Of a stretch of 64,000 nucleotides of DNA, positions 8,292 through 16,503 are shown in pieces. Every line of letters begins with the position of its first letter. Position 1 is the first letter of the stretch. Origin of the DNA: Thalassobius vesicularis (GTDB taxonomy: Bacteria > Pseudomonadota > Alphaproteobacteria > Rhodobacterales > Rhodobacteraceae); NCBI RefSeq assembly GCF_004799325.1, contig NZ_SSMD01000001.1:62001-126000 (forward strand), read 5' to 3'. A program made the position numbers and the translations under genes. The notes below the pieces were generated by a model. It was given only the letters and a program-made list of their open reading frames with translations. It ran no database searches and was not told the origin of the DNA.

Positions 8292-8327
8292 ATGCAGAAT
8301 TTCTGCTATGCAGCATTTGCAGATTTT
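8292..8327. promoter_or_regulatory. Repeat-containing region upstream of the 47-residue gene
   Basis: ATGCAGAATTT (8292-8302) and ATGCAGCATTT (8308-8318) form a direct repeat 16 bases apart. The left half also makes the near-palindrome GCAGAATTTCTGC. The same words occur at 241-279 between ccr and ecm. It lies 77 bases upstream of the 47-residue gene, after the sdhB terminator, a plausible place for an operator. Function is inferred. Confidence 0.3.
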
Positions 8328-8345
8328 CCCAGCGTCAACATAGCG

Positions 8346-8370
8346 AAAGGCCCGCCAGAGGCGGGCCTTT
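8346..8370 (-). terminator. Terminator of the sdh operon
   Basis: AAAGGCCCGCC (8346-8356) and GGCGGGCCTTT (8360-8370) make an 11-bp perfect stem with a three-base loop. On the minus strand the stem ends in TTT. It stands 24 bases after the sdhB stop codon, so it closes the succinate dehydrogenase transcript. Confidence 0.8.
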
Positions 8371-8393
8371 GCAAACCGGTGCAACCGGAAATA

Positions 8394-9173
8394 TCAGACG
8401 GCGCGGTTGACCATCATGCGCTTGATCTCGGCAATCGCCTTGGCCGGGTTCAGACCCTTGGGGCAGGTCTTGGCGCAGTTCATGATGGTGTGGCAGCGGT
8501 ACAGCTTGAACGGATCTTCGAGGTTGTCCAGACGCTCGCCGGTGGCTTCGTCGCGGCTGTCGATGATCCAGCGGTAGGCGTGCAGCAGCGCGGCCGGGCC
8601 GAGGTAACGGTCGGAGTTCCACCAGTAGCTGGGGCACGAGGTCGAGCACGACGCGCACATCACGCATTCATACAGGCCGTCCAGTTTCTTGCGGTCTTCG
8701 ATCGACTGCTTCCACTCTTTTGCGGGGCGGTTGGTCTTGGTTTCCAGCCACGGCATGATCGAGGCATGCTGCGCGTAGAAGTGGGTCAGGTCGGGGATCA
8801 AGTCCTTGACCACGGGCATGTGGGGCAGCGGGTAGATCTTCACGTCGCCCTTGATTTCGTCCATGCCGTAGATACAGGCCAGCGTGTTGATGCCATCGAT
8901 GTTCATCGCGCAGGACCCGCAGATGCCTTCGCGGCAGGACCGGCGGAAGGTCAGGGTGGGGTCGATCTCGTTCTTGATCTTGATCAGCGCGTCCAGAACC
9001 ATCGGGCCACACTTGTCCATGTCCAGGAAATAGGTGTCCACACGGGGGTTTTCACCGTCTTCCGGGCTCCAGCGGTAGATCTGGAATTTGCGGACATTGG
9101 TCGCGCCTTCGGGCTTCGGCCAGGTCTTGCCGGTCTTGATTTTCGAGTTCTTGGGTAGGGTGAATTGTACCAT
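8394..9173 (-). CDS. sdhB: Succinate dehydrogenase iron-sulfur subunit
   Basis: A 259-residue subunit that carries electrons from the flavin of SdhA to ubiquinone. Three cluster motifs are visible: [12 protein letters not shown] for the [2Fe-2S] centre, [12 protein letters not shown] for the [4Fe-4S] centre, and [17 protein letters not shown] for the [3Fe-4S] centre. AAAGG precedes the ATG. It is the last gene of the sdh operon and is separated from sdhA by two sulfotransferase-fold genes, an unusual arrangement. A terminator follows. Confidence 0.97.
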   Translation of the reverse strand: MVQFTLPKNSKIKTGKTWPKPEGATNVRKFQIYRWSPEDGENPRVDTYFLDMDKCGPMVLDALIKIKNEIDPTLTFRRSCREGICGSCAMNIDGINTLACIYGMDEIKGDVKIYPLPHMPVVKDLIPDLTHFYAQHASIMPWLETKTNRPAKEWKQSIEDRKKLDGLYECVMCASCSTSCPSYWWNSDRYLGPAALLHAYRWIIDSRDEATGERLDNLEDPFKLYRCHTIMNCAKTCPKGLNPAKAIAEIKRMMVNRAV

Positions 9174-9206
9174 GTTCTTACCTTTCGATCGGCATCGGCC
9201 TTGGGG

Positions 9207-10007
9207 TTACCGTAGGGCCCCAAGCCAGTTTTTGTCTGTCTCGTATCCAAGTGCAATCAGATCGTCACCAAAACGGTCCAGATAGGCGCGCCCCACACGA
9301 GGCGACATCTTTCCGGGCCATTGCCGCGCCACGCCCGAATTGACGTGACCGGCCACAACGGTCTTGCGCTGCGCGGGATCGGCCATGCCGCCGAACAGCG
9401 AGTTTTCCCAGAACGCGCGGGTGCCCTTTTCCACCTGCTCGGCGCTCAGGCCAAAGCGGGTCAGGGCATCGCGGAATTGCGTGCAGTCGGTATCTGCGAT
9501 CAGCGCCTCGTACTGCCATTCGATGCTGTTGGCGCGGGAATAATCCCAGGCCCGCATTTGGCGCAGGGTGTCGGCGTGCTTGTGCTCCATCTCGAACAGG
9601 ATGCGGTCGTCGGCATCGGGGATCGAGAGCAGCTTTTGCTGGTAGGTCATCCCGCCGAATTCGGGCCGCGGTTCGTGCAGCCAGTCCTCTTTCGAGGCGG
9701 GGGCGGTTTCGTGATAGCGCGCGCCGGACAGCAGCACGTCGCGCGGATCGCGGATGATGTGCAGGAACAGGACGTCGTCGCGGGCGAACAGCTCGTCCGG
9801 GAAGGCCGAATCCCAGTTGGTGCCCAGAACGCGGCCCTCAGCGGGCAGGCGTTTGACGGCGCGCTTCCACATCGAGAATTTCGGCAGGTTCAGCGCGGTG
9901 GACAGCGCCTTGAACACCTGCTGCATCCAGATCGTGCCCGTCTTGTGATGGGTGCCGACGCACAGGATGCGCGGGGCGGTCATCGGCTGCATGGCAAGGG
10001 CGGTCAT
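9207..10007 (-). CDS. Sulfotransferase family protein
   Basis: A 266-residue PAPS-dependent sulfotransferase-fold protein. The 5'-phosphosulfate loop is GTHHKTGTIWMQQ (about residues 18-30; K22 and T25 in the usual places) and the 3'-phosphate site is IIRDPRDVLLSGARYH. Acceptor unknown; relatives in this group often act on surface glycans or lipids. Its ATG overlaps the stop codon of the preceding sulfotransferase-like gene by four bases (ATGA), so the two are translationally coupled. Both stand between sdhA and sdhB on the same strand. Confidence 0.82.
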   Translation of the reverse strand: MTALAMQPMTAPRILCVGTHHKTGTIWMQQVFKALSTALNLPKFSMWKRAVKRLPAEGRVLGTNWDSAFPDELFARDDVLFLHIIRDPRDVLLSGARYHETAPASKEDWLHEPRPEFGGMTYQQKLLSIPDADDRILFEMEHKHADTLRQMRAWDYSRANSIEWQYEALIADTDCTQFRDALTRFGLSAEQVEKGTRAFWENSLFGGMADPAQRKTVVAGHVNSGVARQWPGKMSPRVGRAYLDRFGDDLIALGYETDKNWLGALR

Positions 10008-10804
10008 TTGAACACCCCCATGTTGCCGGTGACGATGTCACGGATGATGCCCACGTCGCGGCGCTTCAGGCCGGCGCGGTTGACCTCCAGCATGAACTCC
10101 AGCGCGGCCGGGGTCAGGCTTTCGTTGCGGCGGTCGGGGATGTCCAGCGCGGCGATGGTGTCGGCGTCGATGCCAGCGGCGCGCAGCAGGGCGGCGCCCA
10201 TCGGCTGGTTGCCGTCCGCCATGTCGCGGAAGATCACCGGCGAGGCGGTCACGGCGGCCAAACGCGCCTGTAGCGCGGGCCAGTCCACGTTCAGCGCGGC
10301 GGCAGGCCAGTCGGCATAGGCGACGGTACAGCCCAGCTGCTTGACCTCTTGGTTATGCGCGCTGCGCAGCCAGGCCCCGGCATCGCGGGTGGTGAAATGA
10401 AACTCGGAACGCGCGGGCAGATCGGCAGCCTCGACCACGGGCAGGATCGCCGCGGCATGGTCGAAGATCAGGCCGGTTTCGTCCTGCACACGCAGGCCCA
10501 GCACGTTTTCGTCAGAGACGATGGCGACCGGCGCACCGGCCCCCAGCACCGCATCGGCGATCTTGCGCAGCTCGGCCTGGAAGGCGGTTTTCGCCGCCTC
10601 GGTCCGCTCGCGCAGATAGGTCATCGCGGTGGTGCGCAGGGCCGCCGTCAGGCGCCCCCGCGGGAAAAGGGTGACGCGATCCCGCAACCGCGCCCGGTTC
10701 GCACGCATAAGCCATTGCGCCGCGGTGGTTCCGGTTTTCTGAAAACCGAAATGCCAGATGATCCGCGGCGCGTTTGCGTGGCTTATGGCAGGAGCCATGG
10801 GCAT
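10004..10804 (-). CDS. Sulfotransferase-like P-loop protein
   Basis: A 266-residue protein with a sulfotransferase-type P-loop, HFGFQKTGTTAAQW (K23, T26, T27), and a weaker second motif TTRDAGAWLRSAHNQ where the 3'-phosphate-binding Arg and Ser would be. The rest diverges from the neighbour at 9207, so this is a distant paralogue or a glycan-related P-loop enzyme rather than a recent duplicate. It starts 15 bases after the sdhA stop codon, which puts it in the sdh transcript. No RNA or mobile element explains its insertion there. Confidence 0.7.
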   Translation of the reverse strand: MPMAPAISHANAPRIIWHFGFQKTGTTAAQWLMRANRARLRDRVTLFPRGRLTAALRTTAMTYLRERTEAAKTAFQAELRKIADAVLGAGAPVAIVSDENVLGLRVQDETGLIFDHAAAILPVVEAADLPARSEFHFTTRDAGAWLRSAHNQEVKQLGCTVAYADWPAAALNVDWPALQARLAAVTASPVIFRDMADGNQPMGAALLRAAGIDADTIAALDIPDRRNESLTPAALEFMLEVNRAGLKRRDVGIIRDIVTGNMGVFK

Positions 10805-10819
10805 GGTGCGGGACGCCCC

Positions 10820-12625
10820 TTAGAACGTCCGCGCCTTGGGCGCGATTTTGGCCAGGCTGATGCCGCCTTCGGCTTCGGTGGTCAGCGGGTCCAGGATGAC
10901 CGGACGGTAGCTGAGGTCGACCTTGTTGCCCTCGACGCGGCTGACGGTGTGGACACGCCAGTTCTGATCGTCACGGGTGGTGTGGTCTTCCGAAGCGTGT
11001 GCACCGCGCGATTCCTTGCGCGCTTCGGCACCCACGATGGTGGCCAGCGCGTTCGGCATCAGGTTGGTCAGTTCCAGCGTTTCCATCAGGTCGCTGTTCC
11101 AGACCAGGCTGCGGTCGGTGACCTTCAGGTCATCCAGCTTGGCGGCGATGGCGGTCATTTTCACGACGCCTTCGGCCAGGGTCTTGTCGGTGCGGAACAC
11201 GGCAGCGTCGGCCTGCATGGTGCGCTGCATTTCCAGACGCAGGTCTGCGGTCGCGATGCCGCCCTTGGCGTGGCGCAGGCCATCGAAACGGTCGAATGCC
11301 TTGTCCACGGACGCCTGGTTCAGAACCGGGTTCGGCGCCTCGGGGTTCACAACCTTGCCGGCGCGGATCGCGGCGGCGCGGCCAAAGACCACCAGGTCGA
11401 TCAGCGAGTTCGAGCCCAGACGGTTCGCACCGTGCACCGAGGCACAGCCCGCTTCGCCCACGGCCATCAGGCCCGGAACGACGCCGGTCGGGTTCTCGGC
11501 GGTCGGGTTCAGCACTTCGCCCCAGTAGTTGGTGGGAATGCCGCCCATGTTGTAGTGAACGGTCGGCAGAACCGGGATCGGTTCCTTGGTCACGTTCACA
11601 CCGGCGAAAATCTTGGCCGATTCCGAGATGCCCGGCAGACGCTCTGCCAGTGCTTCGGCGGGCAGGTGCGACAGGTTCAGGTGGATGTGATCGCCATGCT
11701 CGCCCACGCCGCGGCCTTCGCGGATTTCCATGGTCATGCAGCGGGACACGTAGTCACGCGGGGCCAGATCCTTGTAGTGGGGTGCGTAACGCTCCATGAA
11801 GCGTTCGCCCTGGCTGTTGGTCAGGTAACCGCCTTCGCCGCGCGCACCCTCGGTGATCAGACAGCCCGAGCCGTAGATCCCGGTGGGGTGGAACTGCACG
11901 AATTCCATGTCCTGCAGCGCCAGACCGGCCCGCGCGACCATGCCGCCACCGTCGCCGGTGCAGGTATGGGCCGAGGTGGCCGAGAAATAGGCACGGCCAT
12001 AGCCGCCGGTGGCCAGAACGACCATCTTGGCGTTGAACACGTGGAAGGTGCCGTCGTCGAGTTTCCAGCACACCACGCCCTGGCACTGGCCGTCCTCGGA
12101 CATGACCAGGTCGATGGCGAAGTATTCGATGTAGAACTCGGCGTTGTTTTTCAGCGACTGGCCATACAGCGTGTGCAGGATGGCGTGGCCGGTGCGGTCA
12201 GCCGCGGCGCAGGTACGCTGCACGGGCGGGCCGTCACCGAATTCGGTGGTGTGGCCACCGAACGGACGCTGGTAGATCTTGCCTTCTTGGGTCCGCGAGA
12301 ACGGAACGCCGTAATGCTCCAGCTCGTAGACGGCCTTGGGGGCCTCACGCGCAAGGTATTCCATCGCGTCGGTGTCACCCAGCCAGTCCGAGCCCTTGAC
12401 GGTGTCGAACATGTGCCACTGCCAGTTGTCCGGGCCCATGTTCGCCAGCGAGGCGGCGATACCGCCCTGCGCCGCAACGGTGTGCGAGCGGGTCGGGAAA
12501 ACCTTGGTGACGCAAGCGGTGCGCAGGCCTTGCTCGGCCATGCCCAGCGTCGCGCGCAGGCCAGCGCCACCGGCGCCCACCACGACCACGTCGTATTCGT
12601 GAACTTCGTATTCGTAAGATGCCAT
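10820..12625 (-). CDS. sdhA: Succinate dehydrogenase flavoprotein subunit
   Basis: A 601-residue catalytic subunit that oxidises succinate to fumarate. The FAD fold [11 protein letters not shown] is near residues 15-25, the covalent-flavin histidine region is [30 protein letters not shown] is the substrate region, and [18 protein letters not shown] is the C-terminal FAD site. AAGGAAG precedes the ATG. Thirteen bases separate it from sdhD. It is the third gene of a normal sdhCDA order; only the position of sdhB is shifted. Confidence 0.98.
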   Translation of the reverse strand: MASYEYEVHEYDVVVVGAGGAGLRATLGMAEQGLRTACVTKVFPTRSHTVAAQGGIAASLANMGPDNWQWHMFDTVKGSDWLGDTDAMEYLAREAPKAVYELEHYGVPFSRTQEGKIYQRPFGGHTTEFGDGPPVQRTCAAADRTGHAILHTLYGQSLKNNAEFYIEYFAIDLVMSEDGQCQGVVCWKLDDGTFHVFNAKMVVLATGGYGRAYFSATSAHTCTGDGGGMVARAGLALQDMEFVQFHPTGIYGSGCLITEGARGEGGYLTNSQGERFMERYAPHYKDLAPRDYVSRCMTMEIREGRGVGEHGDHIHLNLSHLPAEALAERLPGISESAKIFAGVNVTKEPIPVLPTVHYNMGGIPTNYWGEVLNPTAENPTGVVPGLMAVGEAGCASVHGANRLGSNSLIDLVVFGRAAAIRAGKVVNPEAPNPVLNQASVDKAFDRFDGLRHAKGGIATADLRLEMQRTMQADAAVFRTDKTLAEGVVKMTAIAAKLDDLKVTDRSLVWNSDLMETLELTNLMPNALATIVGAEARKESRGAHASEDHTTRDDQNWRVHTVSRVEGNKVDLSYRPVILDPLTTEAEGGISLAKIAPKARTF

Positions 12626-12637
12626 TGTTCTTCTTCC

Positions 12638-13009
12638 TTACAGCGCGATCTTGGCCAGGGCGAACAGGCCCACGGCGATCAGGACATAGGACAGGCCGAT
12701 GACGAACATGATCGCCATCTTTTTGCTGGTCCCGTGCGCGTAGTCTTCGATCATCATCTGCGCGCCCTTGGCGAAGTGGCGCATGGCCACGACCAGGGTC
12801 ATACCGGTCAGGATGGCCGGGATCGGACGCGAGAAAACGGCGATCACATCGGCATGGCTGCCACCTAGGGCGCTGCCGAAGATGTACACGAACAGCGGCA
12901 CCAGAAAGGCCAGGCCGACGGCGCTGACTTGCATGTACCAATGATGTTCGGTGCCGGTATGTGCGGCGCCCTTGCCTTCGGCGCGCTTGCGTGCGGTCAG
13001 GTAACGCAT
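12638..13009 (-). CDS. sdhD: Succinate dehydrogenase membrane anchor subunit D
   Basis: A 123-residue integral membrane protein with three hydrophobic segments, roughly residues 30-48, 60-80 and 98-120. With SdhC it anchors the complex, binds ubiquinone and helps hold haem b. The HFAKGAQMMIEDYAHG stretch after the second segment is typical of alphaproteobacterial SdhD. AAGGAG stands seven bases before the ATG. It is ten bases from sdhC and 12 from sdhA. Confidence 0.93.
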   Translation of the reverse strand: MRYLTARKRAEGKGAAHTGTEHHWYMQVSAVGLAFLVPLFVYIFGSALGGSHADVIAVFSRPIPAILTGMTLVVAMRHFAKGAQMMIEDYAHGTSKKMAIMFVIGLSYVLIAVGLFALAKIAL

Positions 13010-13019
13010 GTCGGTCTCC

Positions 13020-13403
13020 TTACACGATCACGATGGTCAGGACGGTCAGAACGACCGATCCGATCAGACAGGCCCAGCCGAGTTTCTCGGCGGTGGGGAT
13101 GTCCAGGCCCTTGCCGGCGTCGTAATACAGGTGACGCAGACCGGCCAGGTAGTGATACCACACGCCCAGGGCCGACAGGGTGAAGACGATATCGCCAAAC
13201 CACGAGGTCAGCACCGCGTTCGCGATGTCGAAATATGCCTCAGAGGTTGCAGCCGCCAGCAGCCACCACACGACCAGCATCGCAGAAACGATCAGCGCAT
13301 TGCCGGTGATCCGCGTCAGGATGGAGGTGAACGAGGTCAGCTGGGGGCGATAGATTTGAAGATGCGGCGAAAGAGGGCGCTCGACCCGTTTCACATCGGC
13401 CAT
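13020..13403 (-). CDS. sdhC: Succinate dehydrogenase cytochrome b556 subunit
   Basis: A 127-residue membrane subunit of complex II with three hydrophobic segments. RPLSPHLQIYRPQLTS near the N-terminus is the family signature, and HYLAGLRHLYYD contains the conserved histidines near haem and quinone. The start at 13403 was chosen because AGGA lies six bases upstream and the family begins MADVKRVERPLSPHLQ; the longer frame to 13493 is not supported. It is the first gene of the sdh operon, with a promoter candidate and a paired palindrome upstream. Confidence 0.94.
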   Translation of the reverse strand: MADVKRVERPLSPHLQIYRPQLTSFTSILTRITGNALIVSAMLVVWWLLAAATSEAYFDIANAVLTSWFGDIVFTLSALGVWYHYLAGLRHLYYDAGKGLDIPTAEKLGWACLIGSVVLTVLTIVIV

Positions 13404-13438
13404 ATCAGATCCTTTCAGGGTTCCCTTGCTTGCCCGCT

Positions 13439-13466
13439 TTAATAGCCGTTTTTTCCGATTTGTCAC
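13439..13466 (-). promoter_or_regulatory. Candidate sigma-70 promoter of sdhC
   Basis: On the minus strand GTGACA (13466-13461) and TATTAA (13444-13439) are 16 bases apart. The predicted start site falls about 30 bases before the sdhC ATG. The -35 element matches TTGACA in five of six bases and the -10 element matches TATAAT in four of six. It lies downstream of the paired palindrome at 13525-13555. Confidence 0.45.
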
Positions 13467-13524
13467 GCGCAACGGATGCCCCGGCGGCAGCAAATTTCAC
13501 GAAAACGTTAGAAAAGAGACGCGT

Positions 13525-13555
13525 TGTGATCACAGCATTCCTATGCGTGATCACA
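13525..13555. promoter_or_regulatory. Paired TGTGATCACA operator upstream of sdhC
   Basis: TGTGATCACA (13525-13534) is a perfect 10-bp palindrome; CGTGATCACA (13546-13555) is a second copy with one changed base. Their centres are 21 bp apart, two helical turns. An almost identical pair with the same 21-bp spacing lies upstream of sucC at 18586-18616. The pair lies about 100-120 bp upstream of the predicted sdhC start site, a position that fits an activator or a looping regulator. Confidence 0.7.
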
Positions 13556-13647
13556 AAACCAATCATAAGGGAATTTGTCGGGATTTGCGCCGATTCCGTC
13601 GCCGATGCTGCAGCTGCACCGCTAACATTTGGATCGGCGAATTTGTT

Positions 13648-13677
13648 GGGCCGCGCCGGAATTTCCCTGCGCGGCCC
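13648..13677 (-). terminator. Hairpin after mch
   Basis: GGGCCGCG (13648-13655) pairs with CGCGGCCC (13670-13677), just beyond the mch stop codon. There is no long T-run, so it could be a weak terminator or an RNA 3' end stabiliser. It separates the mcl2-mch transcript from the sdh promoter. Confidence 0.5.
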
Positions 13678-13683
13678 GACAGA

Positions 13684-14718
13684 TCACATCGGCATCAGCG
13701 CCCAGTAGTCCAGATCCAGCAGGACGTCGGGCAGGTACTTGCCGTCTTCGCCCTTCAGCTGGCCGGGCTCGGCACCGGCCTTGACGGCGACCAGGCGCAG
13801 GCGGATCGCGCCGACGCCGGGGGCGGTGGTTTCGGCCTTGTCCAGCACCTCGGACCAGGCTTTGACGGTCAGGCCGCTGAAGCACGGGTTGGCATGCGCG
13901 CCGCCGTTCAGGCCGACGATCATCTGCGCATTGGCCAGGCCGTTGAACGACAGAGCCCGCGCCATCGAGATCACGTGGCCGCCGTAGATCAGCCGCTGCC
14001 CGTCGGGGCGGAAGGTGGCGTCGAAGTGCACCTTGGCGGTGTTCTGCCACAGGCGGGTGGCGATCATGTGCTCGGCTTCCTCGATGGTGACGCCGTCGAC
14101 GTGGTCGATGATCTCGCCCACCTCGTAGTCGCCCCAGCGGTGCGGCTCGCCGGCCTGCACGAAGTCGTAGTTCGAGAAATCCAGCCCCTCGGGGATCACC
14201 AGCTCGCCCGCCGGAATGACCTTTTTCAGATCGGGGATGACGGTTTCCGGGGCGGGCGCGCCCAGGTCGTTCTTGCGCACCATGACCCAGCGGACATAGT
14301 CCAGAACCACCTCGTCCAGCTGGTTCCAGCCACGGGTGCGGACGTAGACCACGCCGGATTTGCCGTTCGAGTTTTCCTTCAGCCCAATCACCTCGGAGGT
14401 CGAGCGCAGCGTGTCCCCGGCGAAGACCGGCTTCAGCCATTTGCCCTCGGCATAGCCCAGGTTGGCGACGGCGTTCAGCGACACGTCCGGCACGGTCTTG
14501 CCGAACACGACGTGGAACGCGGCCAGGTCGTCCAGCGGGCTTTCGGGCAGGCCGCTGTCGCGGGCAAACTCATCGGACGAGTACAGCGCGTGACGCGCCG
14601 GGTACAGCGCATGATACAGCGCGCGCTCGCCCTCGCCCACGGTACGCGGGACGGCATGGGCGATCACGTCGCCGATCTTGTAGTCTTCGAAAAAGCGGCC
14701 CGGGTTGGTCTTCGCCAT
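13684..14718 (-). CDS. mch: Mesaconyl-CoA hydratase (beta-methylmalyl-CoA dehydratase)
   Basis: A 344-residue double hot-dog protein with two MaoC-like halves. It hydrates mesaconyl-C1-CoA to (2R,3S)-beta-methylmalyl-CoA in the ethylmalonyl-CoA pathway. The N-terminus NPGRFFEDYKIGDVIAHAVP and the two dehydratase-like segments (GEGERALYHALYPARHALYSS and YGGHVISMARALSFNG) match the family, whose usual length is near 340. Its ATG overlaps the stop of the DUF1737 gene by one base (TGATG), so translation is coupled. mcl2, of the same pathway, is three genes upstream. Confidence 0.93.
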   Translation of the reverse strand: MAKTNPGRFFEDYKIGDVIAHAVPRTVGEGERALYHALYPARHALYSSDEFARDSGLPESPLDDLAAFHVVFGKTVPDVSLNAVANLGYAEGKWLKPVFAGDTLRSTSEVIGLKENSNGKSGVVYVRTRGWNQLDEVVLDYVRWVMVRKNDLGAPAPETVIPDLKKVIPAGELVIPEGLDFSNYDFVQAGEPHRWGDYEVGEIIDHVDGVTIEEAEHMIATRLWQNTAKVHFDATFRPDGQRLIYGGHVISMARALSFNGLANAQMIVGLNGGAHANPCFSGLTVKAWSEVLDKAETTAPGVGAIRLRLVAVKAGAEPGQLKGEDGKYLPDVLLDLDYWALMPM

Positions 14719-14921
14719 CAGTGTTCTCCCAGTTTGGTGTCGGGGGTGTAGGTGCCTTCGACCTCTTTCACCACGGCCTGCCCGCAGCGCATGACGCCAT
14801 TGGCGGCGTCAAAGGCATAGGTCGGCTGGCCGTGCAGTTCCCAGCCCTTGTTCAGGGCGGCGGTGACCTTGTGGCAGAAGGCCGAGGTGTCGTCCTCGGT
14901 CAGGAATCTGTACAGTTTCAT
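14718..14921 (-). CDS. DUF1737 domain-containing protein
   Basis: A 67-residue protein that begins MKLYRFLTEDDTSAFCHKV, the DUF1737 signature, and continues with NKGWELHGQPTYAFD. The start at 14921 was taken because family members begin MKLY; the longer frame to 14978 would run into the nnrU stop region. Function is unknown; the domain is a short stand-alone fold found often beside metabolic enzymes. It is translationally coupled to mch and four bases from nnrU, so it belongs to the mcl2-nnrU-DUF1737-mch operon. Confidence 0.85.
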   Translation of the reverse strand: MKLYRFLTEDDTSAFCHKVTAALNKGWELHGQPTYAFDAANGVMRCGQAVVKEVEGTYTPDTKLGEH

Positions 14922-14925
14922 GGTG

Positions 14926-15510
14926 TTATCCAAATACGTAATAGCCGCGGCCATAGTGGATGGCGACAAAGCCACCATATATCAGAAGCGTGCCCAGAAC
15001 GGCGCGGATTTCCTTTTTCGCAGGCGCGGGGGCGGGTTTCGTCCAGGTGGTCTGGCGGTTCAGCATGATGACCTCGGCCACGGCCCAGGCCAGCAGCCCG
15101 CCGAACAGGATCAGATCCTCTAGCGCGCCGTTGACCAGCAGGTGAGAGACGGCCCACAGCTTGACCGCAGTCAGCTGGGGGTGCCGGATGTACTGGGCCA
15201 GACGGGTTTTCAGGCCCGAAACGGCGAACAGGTACAGCGACAGCAGCATCAGCAGGTTGTTGATGCCGGTCAGCGCCGGGGTGCGACCCCAGAACACCGG
15301 GCCGTCGGCCTTTAGGTAACCCCAGCCCATCAGCGCAATGCCCGCCACGATCGCCAACGCCACGGGCCCACGCCCGGCGGGGCCCATCGCGGCGCGTCTG
15401 GCCGGAGCGATCCGGCCAAACACATGCGCGCCCGACCACAGCAGCACGCCAAGGATCAGCATCCCCTGATAGAGGTCCAGCTGCATCGGTGCAGATTGGC
15501 TGATGTCCAT
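14926..15510 (-). CDS. NnrU family membrane protein
   Basis: A 194-residue protein with about five to six membrane segments. LWSGAHVFGRIAPARR, GINNLLMLLSLYLFAVSG, then IRHPQLTAVKLWAVSHLLVNG form the NnrU family pattern. NnrU was named for its link to denitrification, and the fold is related to isoprenylcysteine methyltransferases, but no reaction is established. Here it stands in an ethylmalonyl-CoA pathway operon, 27 bases after mcl2, so the denitrification name should not be read as function. Confidence 0.85.
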   Translation of the reverse strand: MDISQSAPMQLDLYQGMLILGVLLWSGAHVFGRIAPARRAAMGPAGRGPVALAIVAGIALMGWGYLKADGPVFWGRTPALTGINNLLMLLSLYLFAVSGLKTRLAQYIRHPQLTAVKLWAVSHLLVNGALEDLILFGGLLAWAVAEVIMLNRQTTWTKPAPAPAKKEIRAVLGTLLIYGGFVAIHYGRGYYVFG

Positions 15511-15537
15511 GGCGTGTCTCCTGTGTTGCGGTTCGCG

Positions 15538-16395
15538 TCAGCCTGCCAGATCGGCGATGGCTGCGGCCTTGGCCAGGGTCTTTTTCGCGGTCTCGACGTG
15601 CAGGTTCTCGACGATCTTGCCGTCCACAACCGCCACGCCCTGCCCCGAGGCTTCGACCTCTTCAAAGGCCGCGATCTGGCGCTTGGCCAGGTCGATTTCC
15701 GCCTCGGAGGGGGCAAAGGCCGCGTTGGTCACGTCGACCTGCGCGGGGTGGATCAGGGTCTTGCCGTCATAGCCCATGTCGCGGCCCTGATCGCATTCGT
15801 ATTTCAGACCCTCGTCGTCCTTGAACTGGTTGTAGACGCCGTCGATGGCGATCACGCCATGGGCGCGGGCGGCCAGCAGGATCATCTGCAGCGAGGCCTG
15901 CATCGGCAGACGGTCGGCGCGGAAGCGGCAGTTCAGCTCTTTCGCCAGGTCATTGGTGCCCGCGACGAAGCCGGTCAGCTGCGGGTGGGCGGCGATTTCC
16001 AGCGCGTTCAGGATGCCCAGCGGGGTTTCCATCATCGCCCAGATCGGCTTGCCGTTGCCCAGCAGGTCGGCCAGCGCCTGCACATCGGCGGCCGAGTTCA
16101 CCTTGGGCAGCAGGAAGGCGTCGCAGTCGGCGTCGCGCAGCGCCTCGACGTCGCCCTTGCCCCATTCGGTGTCCAGGCCGTTGATGCGAATGATCTTGGC
16201 CTTGTTGCCATAGCCGCCCTCGGTCAGCGCGGTTTTCAGGGTGGCGCGGGCCTCGACCTTGGCGTCGGGGGTCACGGCATCCTCGAGATCGAAGATGATC
16301 GCGTCAACGGGCAGGGTGCGGGCCTTGTCCAGCGCCCGGTCCTTGGAACCGGGGATATACAGAACCGAGCGATAGGGGCGAGCAGTCATGTCCAT
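15538..16395 (-). CDS. mcl2: (3S)-Malyl-CoA thioesterase (Mcl2 type)
   Basis: A 285-residue member of the HpcH/HpaI (CitE-like) family. RSVLYIPGSKDRALDKA, IIFDLEDAV, WAMMETPLGILNA and GTNDLAKEL are the conserved substrate and Mg-binding segments. The short N-terminus and IYNQFKD-like loop match R. sphaeroides Mcl2, which hydrolyses (3S)-malyl-CoA to malate, rather than the longer Mcl1 lyase. Two starts compete: the ATG at 16395 has GAGGA eight bases upstream and is preferred to 16389. It feeds malate to the divergent mdh gene region. Confidence 0.85.
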   Translation of the reverse strand: MDMTARPYRSVLYIPGSKDRALDKARTLPVDAIIFDLEDAVTPDAKVEARATLKTALTEGGYGNKAKIIRINGLDTEWGKGDVEALRDADCDAFLLPKVNSAADVQALADLLGNGKPIWAMMETPLGILNALEIAAHPQLTGFVAGTNDLAKELNCRFRADRLPMQASLQMILLAARAHGVIAIDGVYNQFKDDEGLKYECDQGRDMGYDGKTLIHPAQVDVTNAAFAPSEAEIDLAKRQIAAFEEVEASGQGVAVVDGKIVENLHVETAKKTLAKAAAIADLAG

Positions 16396-16503
16396 GAGTC
16401 TTGTCCTCGTAATAATCTTGCGCGGGACATGGCCAAATTTCAGCGAAAATTTCAAGCGGAATGTCGCCGCGCCGCAGAATTCGCTACAATTCCGGTGCGG
16501 AAC

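Noticed and set aside
14926-15510. Denitrification role for the NnrU protein
   Set aside because: No nir, nor or nos gene is present and the operon context is the ethylmalonyl-CoA pathway.
15538-16395. Calling the HpcH/HpaI protein Mcl1 (L-malyl-CoA/beta-methylmalyl-CoA lyase)
   Set aside because: Mcl1 is longer with a different N-terminus. The VLYIPGSKDRA start and the loop NQFKDDEGL match the Mcl2 thioesterase.
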